Shown here: positions 15,650 through 25,012 of the stretch, piece after piece
Position numbering within the stretch: the stretch's first letter is position 1
Layout: every line of letters begins with the position of its first letter
NCBI GenBank assembly: GCA_016929795.1
Contig: JAFGIA010000318.1
Coordinates: 1-50,820 of the forward strand
Source of the DNA: Anaerolineae bacterium
Lineage (GTDB): Bacteria; Chloroflexota; Anaerolineae; JAAYZQ01
Length of the DNA: 50,820 nucleotides
Reading direction: 5' to 3'
The notes under the pieces: generated by a model
Database searches by the model: none
What the model was told of the DNA's origin: nothing
Seen by the model: the letters and a program-made list of their open reading frames with translations, nothing else
Program-made: the position numbers and the translations under genes

Positions 15650-16870
15650 GTGATTCCAAAAGACTTTGCGGGCAAAGGACGTGTGGTACTGATGCGCACC
15701 CAGCCCGAGACCGTGCTCGACGACTATGAGCATCTACTCCACCGGGCGAACTATCAGGCCAGCCTCGACAAGGAGCGACCGACACTGCTCAAGATCAATA
15801 TCTCGTGGGCGCAGTGGTATCCGGCGTGCTCCACGGCCCCCTGGCAGCTCGAAGGCGTGGTGCGTACGCTGCTGGAAGATGGCTACAGCGATCTGATCGC
15901 CGCCCACAACCGGACTGTCGTGGTCGACGCCTACGTCGGCGAGCGCAACAACAAGCACAAGCTGGTGGTGGACAAATATGGCCTGCGCAACGTGCACCTG
16001 TACGAGCCCGAGTTCGAGTGGGTGTATTATGAGCCCCAGGCCGAGATGCTCGTCCTCGACCAAGTCTATCCCGACGGCATCAAGATCCCTGCCCTCTTTT
16101 TCGACAAGAACATCATCCAGTTTCCGACGGTCAAGACACACGTATTCACGACCATCACCGGGGCGATGAAGAATGCCTTTGGTGGACTTTTGTCTGAACG
16201 GCGGCATTGGACGCACGCCGTCATCCACGAAACCGTCGTCGACTTGCTGGCAATCCAGCAAGAGATTCACTCCGGCCTCTTTGCGGTTATGGACGGTACC
16301 TTTGTGGGCGACGGCCCTGGACCACGGGCCATGTGGGTCGATCAGAAGGACCTGATTCTCGCCTCGGCAGACCAGGTGGCGATCGATGCGGTGTCCGCCT
16401 ATCTGCAGGGGTTCGACCCGATGGAGCTCAAGTTCATCCGTCTGGCGCACGAGCGAGGTCTTGGCATCGGCGACATCAAGCAGATCGAGATCGCCGGCGA
16501 TGTGGACCCCGACGAGGTGCGCTGGCACGCACGCACAGGCGAGACGTTTGCCAGTCGCGGGCAAAAGATGATCTACCACGGGCCACTCAAGCCGTTCGAA
16601 AACTTGCTCCTGCGCACGCCAATTGTGCCCTGGTCATATGCCGCCTCGCGCGCCTACTTTGACGGGTTCTGGTACCCGTTCATTGGACACAAGCGCGTGC
16701 AAGACGCGCTCGATTCGGAGTGGGGGCGGCTGTTCCAGGAGTATGGCAACGTGAAGGCTGTGACGCGCCCGATGTACGAGCCCCGGACGGCAGCCGTTGG
16801 GTTGCTTGGTGCGGCGGCGTCTGGGTTGGCGCTCTGGTGGCTGGTGAACCGTTTCAAAAAGAACGACTGA
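15650..16870 (+). CDS. DUF362 domain protein
   Basis: A 406-residue protein of the DUF362 family. It shows LLKINISWAQWYPACSTAPWQLEGVVRTL, IIQFPTVKTHVFTTITGAMKNAFGGL and SADQVAIDAVSAYLQG, the three conserved blocks of the family, whose activity is not established. Unlike some relatives it has no ferredoxin-type cysteine clusters. The C-terminus ends in a hydrophobic helix (AVGLLGAAASGLALWWLVNRF) and a short basic tail, so it is probably anchored in the membrane. It starts with GTG at 15650, with AGGGAGG seven bases upstream, and is followed 5 bp later by a PHP-domain gene in the same operon. Confidence 0.85.
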   Translation: MIPKDFAGKGRVVLMRTQPETVLDDYEHLLHRANYQASLDKERPTLLKINISWAQWYPACSTAPWQLEGVVRTLLEDGYSDLIAAHNRTVVVDAYVGERNNKHKLVVDKYGLRNVHLYEPEFEWVYYEPQAEMLVLDQVYPDGIKIPALFFDKNIIQFPTVKTHVFTTITGAMKNAFGGLLSERRHWTHAVIHETVVDLLAIQQEIHSGLFAVMDGTFVGDGPGPRAMWVDQKDLILASADQVAIDAVSAYLQGFDPMELKFIRLAHERGLGIGDIKQIEIAGDVDPDEVRWHARTGETFASRGQKMIYHGPLKPFENLLLRTPIVPWSYAASRAYFDGFWYPFIGHKRVQDALDSEWGRLFQEYGNVKAVTRPMYEPRTAAVGLLGAAASGLALWWLVNRFKKND

Positions 16871-16875
16871 GCCTG

Positions 16876-17526
16876 ATGCGCGTCGACTTGCACTGTCACA
16901 CCTACTACTCACCCGACGCGCTTACGCGCCTCGACGGCCTACTCCGCTGGATGGATCGGCGGGGCATCGACAGGGTGGCAGTCACCGACCACAACACGGC
17001 CGAAGGGGCGCTGGATTTCAAGGCACGCGCCCCGGATCGGATCATTGCCGGCGAGGAGATTTTGACCGATGCCGGTGAGCTGCTTGCGCTCTTTATCCAC
17101 GAGACCGTGCCGCCAGGCCTTTCGGCGGAAGAGTCGATCGCACGGGTGCGCGCGCAGGGGGGGATCGTGGGCGCTTCACATCCTCTCGACCGGGCACGCG
17201 TGGATGCAGTCGGCCCCGAGGTGCTCGAAGCACTGGCCCCGCAGATCGACTTTGTCGAAGTGCTGAACGCGCGTGCTGTGCGTCGTGATGACAATGTGGC
17301 CGCACTTCAGGCAGCGCGCAGCCTCAACCTGCCCGGCTCGGCAGGCAGCGATGCGCACGCGGCGCTCGAAGTAGGCCGCGCCTATGTCGAGATGCCGGCG
17401 TTCGATGGGCCGGCATCGTTTCTAAAAGCACTGGCAGAAGGCCAAGTGCATGGGCGGGAGAGCTCGCCTTTGATCCACCTGGTGTCGATCTATGCTCGAT
17501 TGATCAAATCGCTTGGAGCCCGGTAA
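16876..17526 (+). CDS. PHP-domain metal-dependent phosphoesterase
   Basis: A 216-residue protein of the PHP family. Metal-binding motifs are HCHTYYS (residues 6-12), VTDHNT, a GEE segment, ASHP and GSDAHA, all in family order. PHP proteins hydrolyse phosphoesters such as phosphorylated nucleotides or histidinol phosphate; the substrate here is unknown. The ATG at 16876 is five bases after the DUF362 stop and matches where PHP proteins begin; the open frame extends upstream into the DUF362 gene but that part is not coding. The YbbR gene follows after 3 bp. Confidence 0.88.
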   Translation: MRVDLHCHTYYSPDALTRLDGLLRWMDRRGIDRVAVTDHNTAEGALDFKARAPDRIIAGEEILTDAGELLALFIHETVPPGLSAEESIARVRAQGGIVGASHPLDRARVDAVGPEVLEALAPQIDFVEVLNARAVRRDDNVAALQAARSLNLPGSAGSDAHAALEVGRAYVEMPAFDGPASFLKALAEGQVHGRESSPLIHLVSIYARLIKSLGAR

Positions 17527-17529
17527 AGA

Positions 17530-18774
17530 ATGCATGGTGTCCTCAGGCAGATTGTGACGAACCTTAGCTCAATTATCCTCGCCCTGCTGCTGGCAGTGGC
17601 GGTGTGGATCGCCGCGACCTTGCAGGCGGATCCTTTTGCCCTGCGCGAGTTTGCGGGCATCCCAGTTGAGCCGATCAATCAACCCGAGAACACCGTGTTT
17701 TTCGAGGGGGAGCAAGCACGCATCACCGTCGAAGTCCGAGCCCCTCAGAGTGTCCTATCTGATCTCGAGGTCGCCGATTTTCAGGCGATCATGGACCTGT
17801 CGGCCGTCGACATCGGCGGCAGGAACAGTGTGCCGATCTCGATTACGGTGAACAGTGAAGCCGTGCGCATCGAGGACTATGACCCTGAGCAACAGATTGT
17901 GCACCTCGAGTGGATCGGGAGCGTGACAAAGGGTGTCGAGATCCTGGTTCAGGGCGACGTAGCCACAGGCTATCAGGCCAATCCACCCACCATCCGCCCG
18001 GAAGTGATCACCCTCAGCGGGCCACTCCCCTACCTGACCGAGATCATGTCCGTCACGGGCTCGATCAACATTGAGGGAGCACGGAGCGACGTGGCGCGCA
18101 AAGTGGCGATCGTGCCTTGGAACGCGGCAGGCGAAGCCGTGGGCAATGTTACCTACGAGCCCAGAGAGGTGGACGTGAGCATCGGCGTGCGGCGCAAGGT
18201 GGGGTTCAAGCCAGATGTGCAGGTGGTACCTGACTTGCGAGGCGACCCCGCTCCTGGATATCGCCGCGCGAGTGTGACGGTTGAGCCGTCGACGGTGACA
18301 CTGGCCGGGCCCAGATCGATGCTCGACGACCTGCCCGGTTTTGTCAAGACGCTGCCGATCAGCGTGACCGGCGCCACGGCCGACCTGGTGCGCAGCACAG
18401 CTATCACGGTGCCCACTGGCGTTGTCGTTGCCGAGGGGAACTATGTTACGGTCACGGTCGAGATCCTGCCGGTGCTCAGCAGCCGCGCGCTGACGGCCGA
18501 GATAGAGATCCAGGGATTGTCACAGGGCCGCATCGCCACCCTGTCTCCTGGAGCGGTCGAGATCATTGTCGCCGGTCCCGACGCACTTTTGTCCCAGCTC
18601 ACGCCGGCTGCGGTGCAGATCTATGTCAACCTCTTTGGCTACCCGATCGGCGTGCACCGTGTACAACTCCAGGCGGTAGTGCCCGAAGGCCTTGACATTG
18701 TAAGCATCATCCCCGAGATCGTCGAGGTCCAGATCGGGCTGCCGGCAACGGCAACACCGGCTGATCACGAGTAA
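17530..18774 (+). CDS. YbbR-repeat protein, membrane anchored
   Basis: A 414-residue extracytoplasmic protein. One N-terminal membrane helix (LSSIILALLLAVAVWIAATLQ) is followed by about four YbbR-type beta domains with recurring patterns such as ITVEVRAPQSVLSDL, VTLSGPLPYLTEI, VTLAGPRSMLDDL and VEIIVAGPDALLSQL. YbbR/CdaR proteins usually regulate the diadenylate cyclase CdaA and sit next to cdaA and glmM; neither is in this window. Here it is the last gene of a DUF362-PHP operon, and an octamer-derived hairpin follows its stop. Confidence 0.87.
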   Translation: MHGVLRQIVTNLSSIILALLLAVAVWIAATLQADPFALREFAGIPVEPINQPENTVFFEGEQARITVEVRAPQSVLSDLEVADFQAIMDLSAVDIGGRNSVPISITVNSEAVRIEDYDPEQQIVHLEWIGSVTKGVEILVQGDVATGYQANPPTIRPEVITLSGPLPYLTEIMSVTGSINIEGARSDVARKVAIVPWNAAGEAVGNVTYEPREVDVSIGVRRKVGFKPDVQVVPDLRGDPAPGYRRASVTVEPSTVTLAGPRSMLDDLPGFVKTLPISVTGATADLVRSTAITVPTGVVVAEGNYVTVTVEILPVLSSRALTAEIEIQGLSQGRIATLSPGAVEIIVAGPDALLSQLTPAAVQIYVNLFGYPIGVHRVQLQAVVPEGLDIVSIIPEIVEVQIGLPATATPADHE

Positions 18775-18776
18775 AA

Positions 18777-18802
18777 GCTGGAAGGTTGTCCAACCTTCCA
18801 GC
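18777..18802. terminator. bidirectional terminator made from octamer repeats
   Basis: A 12-bp perfect stem (GCTGGAAGGTTG and its complement) with a 2-nt TC spacer lies between the convergent YbbR and gmd genes. The arms consist of the CCTTCCAA octamer seen elsewhere in the window; another partial copy follows (CTTCCAATGG). There is no U-tract on the plus strand. Confidence 0.6.
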
Positions 18803-18825
18803 CTTCCAATGGCAAGCACAAAGAA

Positions 18826-19803
<978 letters not shown>

Positions 19804-19814
19804 TCACCTCCCAA

Positions 19815-19852
19815 TGAGAGATAGAATATTGAGTATTGGGTATTGGATTTCT
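19815..19852. repeat. octamer-type short tandem repeat (GTATTGGG family)
   Basis: The padR-gmd gap contains AATATTGAGTATTGGGTATTGG, an eight-base periodicity on the plus strand. It is similar to the tract at 49857-49887 (reverse complement CCCAAT/TACCCAAT units), so both probably belong to one family. Confidence 0.5.
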
Positions 19853-20270
19853 ATCGGCCCAGTGCCTCTCCGTGGCTCCTCCCGGTCTCTCCATGCAACT
19901 GCATTAATGCCGAGAGGCGGGCGGCGATGGCCGGGTGTTGGAAGAGGAGGATGTTGCGCTCGGCAAAGCGCCGGAGGAGCGACAGTCCGAGACTGGTCAG
20001 GTGGTAGTAGCGGCGGCGGGGGCCGGCATCGGACGGCTGCCACGAGCTCTGGACCAGGCCGATCGCCTCAAAGCGTCGCAAGGCGCGGTACAGGCTCTTG
20101 GTGTCGGCCGACACAGTACCCAGGCTCGCCTCGCCGAGCGCATCGCCCATCTCGAACGCATACATCGGCCGCTCATGCAGCAGGAGCAAGAGCCAGAAGC
20201 TAAGCAGCCCCTTTTTATAGACCCCCTCCCACTGTTCGAGCAACGTTTCCAGGCTTGAATCGTCGGACAT
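19851..20270 (-). CDS. PadR-family transcriptional regulator
   Basis: A 139-residue winged-helix regulator. GLLSFWLLLLLHERPMYAFEMGDAL followed by SLYRALRRFEAIGLVQSSWQPSDAGPRRRYYHLTSLGLSLL is the PadR pattern of helix-turn-helix plus basic wing. A helical C-terminal part of about 40 residues would form the dimer. It has its own consensus promoter on the minus strand (20317-20345). PadR proteins often autoregulate and control a neighbouring operon, here perhaps gmd or the protease. The ribosome-binding site before the ATG at 20270 is weak. Confidence 0.85.
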   Translation of the reverse strand: MSDDSSLETLLEQWEGVYKKGLLSFWLLLLLHERPMYAFEMGDALGEASLGTVSADTKSLYRALRRFEAIGLVQSSWQPSDAGPRRRYYHLTSLGLSLLRRFAERNILLFQHPAIAARLSALMQLHGETGRSHGEALGR

Positions 20271-20316
20271 GTGGCGTCTTCACGTACCCCCCTTATCGTA
20301 GTATGGCACCTTTGGT

Positions 20317-20345
20317 AGTATATCACAAGAAGGGAGCATTGTCAA
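20317..20345 (-). promoter_or_regulatory. padR promoter
   Basis: On the minus strand TTGACA (20345-20340) and TATACT (20322-20317) with a 17-bp spacer. Just downstream lies a repeated AGTAT element (plus-strand AGTATGG...TAGTATA) that also occurs at the protease promoter. Confidence 0.8.
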
Positions 20346-20380
20346 CCTACGACTGGCCTACGGAAGCGTCACGTCTGGAC

Positions 20381-20420
20381 AAAAAGAGACGAGCCCCTGC
20401 CGAGCAAACGGCAGGGGCTC
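20381..20420 (-). terminator. intrinsic terminator of the protease gene
   Basis: A 12-bp GC-rich stem (20391-20402 with 20409-20420, loop of six) is followed on the minus strand by GTCTCTTTTT. It lies 24 bp past the protease stop and upstream of the padR promoter, so the protease is a separate transcript. Confidence 0.9.
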
Positions 20421-20443
20421 ACAGGTTTTGAGGGGGCCTTGCT

Positions 20444-21961
20444 CTATGGCACGCTGATCGACCTGCTCGTGATGACGTTGGCGTTAGGATCGTAGGTGTA
20501 GGTAGCGTGGGTGACGTTGGTCACTTCCGAGGTGTAGGTACCTGTCAGCTTGGATTTGACGCTAAAGGTGACCTTGCCATCGGCGCCGGTGGCTCCCGAG
20601 CCGCTGGCGGTAGACCCTCCCGGCAGCGTCGTGCTCAGGCTGACGGTGGCGTTCGAGACGGCGGCGTTGTTCTCGTCGACGATGGTGACGGTGGTAAAGA
20701 CGGTATAAGTCTTTCCGGCACGGACGTAGCGCATGTCAATGGCCGAGACATGCATCGTGCCGCCGGGCGATGGGGTCGATGTCGGCTCGGGCGTCGGCGT
20801 CGGGATTGTTCCGCCATAGACGACATAGTTGGCCGAGTAGCCCACCTTTGACTTGCCGTAGGCGATGCGCATGTAGCCGTCCTCGCCCCAGTCTGGCCCC
20901 CAGGAATTACGCAGGATCCAGGCACCGACGCTGTCATCCCAACCAACGAGCACGATGGCATGGTTGATGCTGTTGCACGGCTTGGTGGGGTTAAAAACAC
21001 CGCCTGCGTAGCGCTGGAAATCGGTGTTGACGCAGACAGCGGCCGACACTGGGCCATGGTCATAGATCGCCTGCTTGATTGCATCTGTGCTCGGCACGCT
21101 GCTCGAGCTGCCGATGTATACCCAGTCGGCAATCGTTTCGTGATGCGTGTAGGGGCTGTTGCACGATGCATCAGTGGCAGTGTAGCGGAAATCATTTTCG
21201 TACACAGCCCCCGGGCCAGACTCGCCCGACGGGTACTTCCACTCGTGATAGTCGTGAGCCCACCAGCCGCCGCTGCAGCCCCAGCCGTCGGTATTGCACG
21301 AGACCAGGTACTGCTCCGACAAGTCCTTCGAGACGCCGTCCTGGATCAGAATGGCCGACTCGAGCGGGCCGACTGTGCCAAAGGCCCAGCAGCTCCCACA
21401 GTTCCCCTGATCGCGCACAGGAGTGCAGCCTCCGTTGTCGCACCAGTTGTACAAAGCGGGCACCGCTGTCAGCCCTGCATCGCCGGTAGAAGCCACCGCC
21501 TCCACCGCGGGTACGGGGCTCGGCACGGCACTTGTTGGCTCGGTGACATTCACGTCGACGCGAAAGGTTCGTGCCGGGGCTGTGTCTGTCTCCCACGGGC
21601 GGCGATACTCGAGATTGAGCGTGGTGCGGCCTTTGCCGACGCCGGCAAAGCGCAGCACCTGCGTGCCCGGCGCACCGAGCTTCCCTGGCACCGACGCGAT
21701 CCACTCCTCACCCACCTGGCGCACCACCCGTGCATTTGCGCCGCGCACCATCCAGCCGTAGCCCGTAGCCGGGTTGCTCTCCAGGCTGAGAGCCAGTATT
21801 TCGCCCTTCAGATCGATCGTGCGGCCCTGATCGCGCTCCGTGACTTGGATCTCGGGCACCCCCGCTTCCGCTCCGGGCTGGGCAGCCAGCGTGCTGGCAC
21901 TGCCAAGCACTGTCAGAAACACAACGATCAGGCACAGTGCAATGTTCCATCGCGCTTTCAT
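20444..21961 (-). CDS. secreted papain-type protease with N-terminal chagasin domain
   Basis: A 505-residue secreted protein. Residues 1-27 are a signal peptide. Residues 35-140 resemble chagasin, the I42 inhibitor of papain proteases, with its three loops NPATGY (63-68), GVGKGR (107-112) and RPW (121-123). Residues 170-385 are a C1A peptidase: Gln185 and Cys191 (QGNCGSCWAF), His334 (NHAIVLVGWD) and Asn352 (NSWGPDWGEDGYM). A TPTPEPTSTPSPG linker leads to a C-terminal Ig-like (invasin/bacterial Ig-type) domain. The usual I29 propeptide is absent, so the chagasin domain may keep the enzyme inactive. The ATG at 21961 has AAGGAG six bases upstream and begins the signal peptide. Likely targets are proteins outside the cell. 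Confidence 0.92.
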   Translation of the reverse strand: MKARWNIALCLIVVFLTVLGSASTLAAQPGAEAGVPEIQVTERDQGRTIDLKGEILALSLESNPATGYGWMVRGANARVVRQVGEEWIASVPGKLGAPGTQVLRFAGVGKGRTTLNLEYRRPWETDTAPARTFRVDVNVTEPTSAVPSPVPAVEAVASTGDAGLTAVPALYNWCDNGGCTPVRDQGNCGSCWAFGTVGPLESAILIQDGVSKDLSEQYLVSCNTDGWGCSGGWWAHDYHEWKYPSGESGPGAVYENDFRYTATDASCNSPYTHHETIADWVYIGSSSSVPSTDAIKQAIYDHGPVSAAVCVNTDFQRYAGGVFNPTKPCNSINHAIVLVGWDDSVGAWILRNSWGPDWGEDGYMRIAYGKSKVGYSANYVVYGGTIPTPTPEPTSTPSPGGTMHVSAIDMRYVRAGKTYTVFTTVTIVDENNAAVSNATVSLSTTLPGGSTASGSGATGADGKVTFSVKSKLTGTYTSEVTNVTHATYTYDPNANVITSRSISVP

Positions 21962-22253
21962 AAGAGTCTCCTTTGTCCTCCTTCCATTTTCCTCTACTCG
22001 ACATAGACGATCAACACACTCTGGCGATAGCGCCTCCTTCCTGGCACCTGAGATGCGGTGCCCGCTTTGCACTGACCGCTAGGCACTGTTAGGTGCGGTG
22101 CTCGTGGTCGCCCACCTGCCCGCGAGCGACGCTCCGTCTCAATCCGGCCATCAAGGCCGGCCAGCCTCGTCCGAAAAACCTGGGGGGGAGAGAGAATATT
22201 GTGGTCGATCCAAAGATCGACTGGTAACACGTGGAGTATGGTACAGTAACCCT

Positions 22254-22282
22254 AGTATACCACGAAAGAGAAGAGAAGTCAA
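22254..22282 (-). promoter_or_regulatory. candidate protease promoter with long leader
   Basis: On the minus strand TTGACT (22282-22277) and TATACT (22259-22254), 17 bp apart. If it drives the protease gene, the leader is about 285 nt and contains hairpins at 22204-22221 (GTCGATC/GATCGAC with a CAAA loop) and 22144-22160 (CCGGCC/GGCCGG). No closer promoter was found. Confidence 0.6.
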
Positions 22283-22439
22283 CGCCCTTGTCCTCAGCTA
22301 TGACAACAAAGCGGAACCTTTTTCGCCCCTTGTGCATCTATAGAATAGATGTGCGCCGTTGGTATGTTCAGATTGCGTCGTCCAATCGTCGGACTTCCGT
22401 CGATTGCCCGACACACTTCTGTGCTACAATACACCGAGA

Positions 22440-22468
22440 TTGACGTGCATATATGCATGTGTTATACT
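22440..22468 (+). promoter_or_regulatory. promoter of the 15-kb MoxR/vWA operon
   Basis: TTGACG (22440-22445) and TATACT (22463-22468) with a 17-bp spacer. The spacer begins with the 12-bp perfect palindrome TGCATATATGCA (22446-22457), a likely regulator site. The first gene starts with TTG at 22517. Confidence 0.75.
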
Positions 22469-22516
22469 CACGCCGTGGAGAAGCATAACGACATTAGGCA
22501 TAAGCGAGGGAGTCAT

Positions 22517-25012
22517 TTGACCACGAAACGATTCAGAACAGCGCGCCTACTCCTCCTGCCGGCTGCCTTGCTCTTTCTGTCGGTCGTGACCCTGCCCCCT
22601 GCCGCCGCTCAACCGCCCGGCCTCCAGATCAAAGTCGACGCCGCGTTCGATGGCTATGGCAAATATGGAGAATGGCTGCCTCTATCGGTCGAGATCGCCA
22701 ACAGCGGCGCCGATCTGCAGGCCGAGCTGCGCGTTCGCGTTCCGCGTGGCACCACCCACACCTTTGCCACACCCGCCGACCTGCCCACCGGCTCGCGCAA
22801 ACGTTTTCCCCTCTACGTCCTGCCCAACAACTATTCGCACGAACTGCAGGTTGAGTTGATCGACCGCAGTGGCGGCGACCGCGATGGCGACGTGATCGCG
22901 TCGCGCAAGGTGCCGGTGCAGCCCCGTCCCAACATCACCTATTTCGTCGGGCTGCTCGCGCCCGAGCGCGGCGCCCTGTCGCTGATCGAAGGGATGTCGC
23001 TCGGCACCCAGAACCGGCCCAAGCAACTCGTCGACGTTTCTCTCGCAGATCTGCCCGAGCGCGCCGAGGGCCTGCGCTCATTTGACTGCCTGGTGTTGAA
23101 CGACGTCGACACGTCCACTCTGACGCCGGCACAGGCTGCCGCAATCGAGGGCTGGGTCCAGGCAGGGGGACGCCTGGTGATCGGGGGCGGAGCCGGCGCC
23201 CGAGCGACGGCCTCCGGCCTGCCCGATTCCCTCTTGCCTGTCATTCCTTTCGACACCACCACGCTCGACGTGCTGCCCGGGCTGGCCACATTTGCTGGCA
23301 CCAGCCCGGTACGTGTGCCCGGCCCGTTCCTGGCTGCCACCGGCGACCTGAACCCGGGCGTCAACCGGGCAGTACACGGCCCCGTGCCGCTCGTGCGCGA
23401 GCGCAGCGTGGGCGATGGCCTGGTGGATTTCATCGCCCTCGACCTGGCAGCGGCGCCTTTTGACGCGTGGACGGGGACGATCCCCTTCTGGCAGGCGCTC
23501 CTCTCGCCTGGCGCCGACTACCCATCCTGGCTGCCCCAGGATATGTCAGCGCGCGAGTCACAGGCCCAATCGATGGTTTACTCGCTGTTGAACCTGCCGG
23601 CGCTCGACCTCCCTTCTATCGGCGCGCTGGCGACCCTGCTCGCCGTGTACATCGTCCTGGTCGGGCCGGTCAATTACATCGTGCTGCGCCGCGCCCGCCG
23701 GCTGCAGTGGGCGTGGATCACCATTCCCGCCCTCACGCTGCTCTTTTCCGCGGGCGCTTTTGGCCTCGGCTATGCACTGCGCGGCAGCAACGTGATCGTC
23801 AACCAGATCGGGATTGCCTATCTGTCGCCAGGTGGAGATGCCCGCTACAACAGCTATGTGGGCATCTTTTCGCCGCACCAACAGTCGTACGAGATAGAAG
23901 TTCAGGGCGGCGGGCTGGTGGCCCCCCTCAACCCTGCCTACGATCCGTGGGGACAGGGGGGGGCTATGGGCGGAGGCGAGGTGGTGTTCGTGCAAAGCAG
24001 CCCTGCACAGGTGCAGGGCCTGGCAGTGAATCAGTGGTCGATGCAAACCTTCATGACCGAAGGCACCTGGGAAGACCTGGGGACCATCAGATCGGAGCTG
24101 ACACTGGAAAAGGGCACCCTCGCCGGCATGATCCAGAACGATACCGGTTATCCCCTGCACGACGCCGTGCTCCTGATCGGCGACGATATTGCCAGGCTGG
24201 GCGACGTTCCCCCGGGCGAGGCAGCAGGTGTGAGCTTGAACATCGGCAGCCTGTCGAGCACAAATTGGGGGATGCCGCTGGGCTGGCGCCTGTTTGAGGA
24301 GGAGTTGAACAAGCCACGTTCCGGCGCGCCGCCGCGCGAGGTGCAGATGAAGCAGTCGATCCTCGACAACGTCTTTCGCGACGGCCGCTTCCAGATAGGC
24401 GGAAGCGCGACGGATGCCAGCGCGCCGCATCTGCTGGCCTGGATCCATACGGTGTCGCCCGAGATCCGGGTTGATGGCAAGGAACCGCAACGCCAGGCAA
24501 TCTCCCTGCTCTACACCCCGCTCGCCTACAGCCTGCCGGAGGACGGCACCATCTCACTGCCTCCAGGCATCATTCCCGGATCAGTGGTCCAGATGCCGTC
24601 CGAGGGTGGTCTATGTGGCCCCTCAGCCAACGCAGTCTGGCTCGGCCGCGGCGAGGCCGTCTTTGAGTTCTCGCTCCCAGAGGAATTGGACGGCGCGGAC
24701 ATTCGCTCGCTGTCGTTGGCGATCACCAGCGATGGTGGACGCTGGGACCCGCCGGAGACTGCTATCTACGATTGGAACCGGCAGGAGTGGCGCATCGTCG
24801 ACGGTGCCATCCTCGGCGTCAACACCCTATCCGAGCCCGGCGCCTTGGTGGGCGCTGGCGGCCTGGTGCGCGTGCGCCTATCCACAGGTGCGGGGCGCGT
24901 CGACGGCTGCTTCCAGGTCCGTCTCGGGCTTGAGGCGGAGCGACAGCCTGCCGGCAGCGGAGAAGGCGGCGGCGCCAGGGTCGGCGAACGCCGGGAGCAA
25001 AGCCAGCTATGA
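22517..25012 (+). CDS. membrane-anchored secreted protein of the MoxR/vWA operon
   Basis: A protein of about 831 residues. A signal peptide (TARLLLLPAALLFLSVVTLPPAAAQ) is followed by extracytoplasmic beta-rich domains, a segment resembling a glutamine-amidotransferase-like fold (DCLVLNDVDTSTLTPAQAAAIEGWVQAGGRLVIGGG), two membrane helices around 365-420, and a large C-terminal extracytoplasmic part. Such proteins commonly accompany ABC-2 exporters in Chloroflexota and Actinobacteria, but the role is unknown. The start is TTG at 22517 with AGGGAG just upstream; ATGs further upstream lie before the promoter. The end overlaps the ABC ATPase gene by four bases (ATGA). Confidence 0.78.
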   Translation: MTTKRFRTARLLLLPAALLFLSVVTLPPAAAQPPGLQIKVDAAFDGYGKYGEWLPLSVEIANSGADLQAELRVRVPRGTTHTFATPADLPTGSRKRFPLYVLPNNYSHELQVELIDRSGGDRDGDVIASRKVPVQPRPNITYFVGLLAPERGALSLIEGMSLGTQNRPKQLVDVSLADLPERAEGLRSFDCLVLNDVDTSTLTPAQAAAIEGWVQAGGRLVIGGGAGARATASGLPDSLLPVIPFDTTTLDVLPGLATFAGTSPVRVPGPFLAATGDLNPGVNRAVHGPVPLVRERSVGDGLVDFIALDLAAAPFDAWTGTIPFWQALLSPGADYPSWLPQDMSARESQAQSMVYSLLNLPALDLPSIGALATLLAVYIVLVGPVNYIVLRRARRLQWAWITIPALTLLFSAGAFGLGYALRGSNVIVNQIGIAYLSPGGDARYNSYVGIFSPHQQSYEIEVQGGGLVAPLNPAYDPWGQGGAMGGGEVVFVQSSPAQVQGLAVNQWSMQTFMTEGTWEDLGTIRSELTLEKGTLAGMIQNDTGYPLHDAVLLIGDDIARLGDVPPGEAAGVSLNIGSLSSTNWGMPLGWRLFEEELNKPRSGAPPREVQMKQSILDNVFRDGRFQIGGSATDASAPHLLAWIHTVSPEIRVDGKEPQRQAISLLYTPLAYSLPEDGTISLPPGIIPGSVVQMPSEGGLCGPSANAVWLGRGEAVFEFSLPEELDGADIRSLSLAITSDGGRWDPPETAIYDWNRQEWRIVDGAILGVNTLSEPGALVGAGGLVRVRLSTGAGRVDGCFQVRLGLEAERQPAGSGEGGGARVGERREQSQL

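Noticed and set aside
21994..22230. Small minus-strand gene in the protease leader
   Set aside because: It lies wholly in the leader between promoter and protease, shows no ribosome-binding site and no domain.
22349..22516. Upstream start for the first gene of the MoxR operon
   Set aside because: The upstream ATG precedes the promoter; the TTG at 22517 has AGGGAG and starts the signal peptide.
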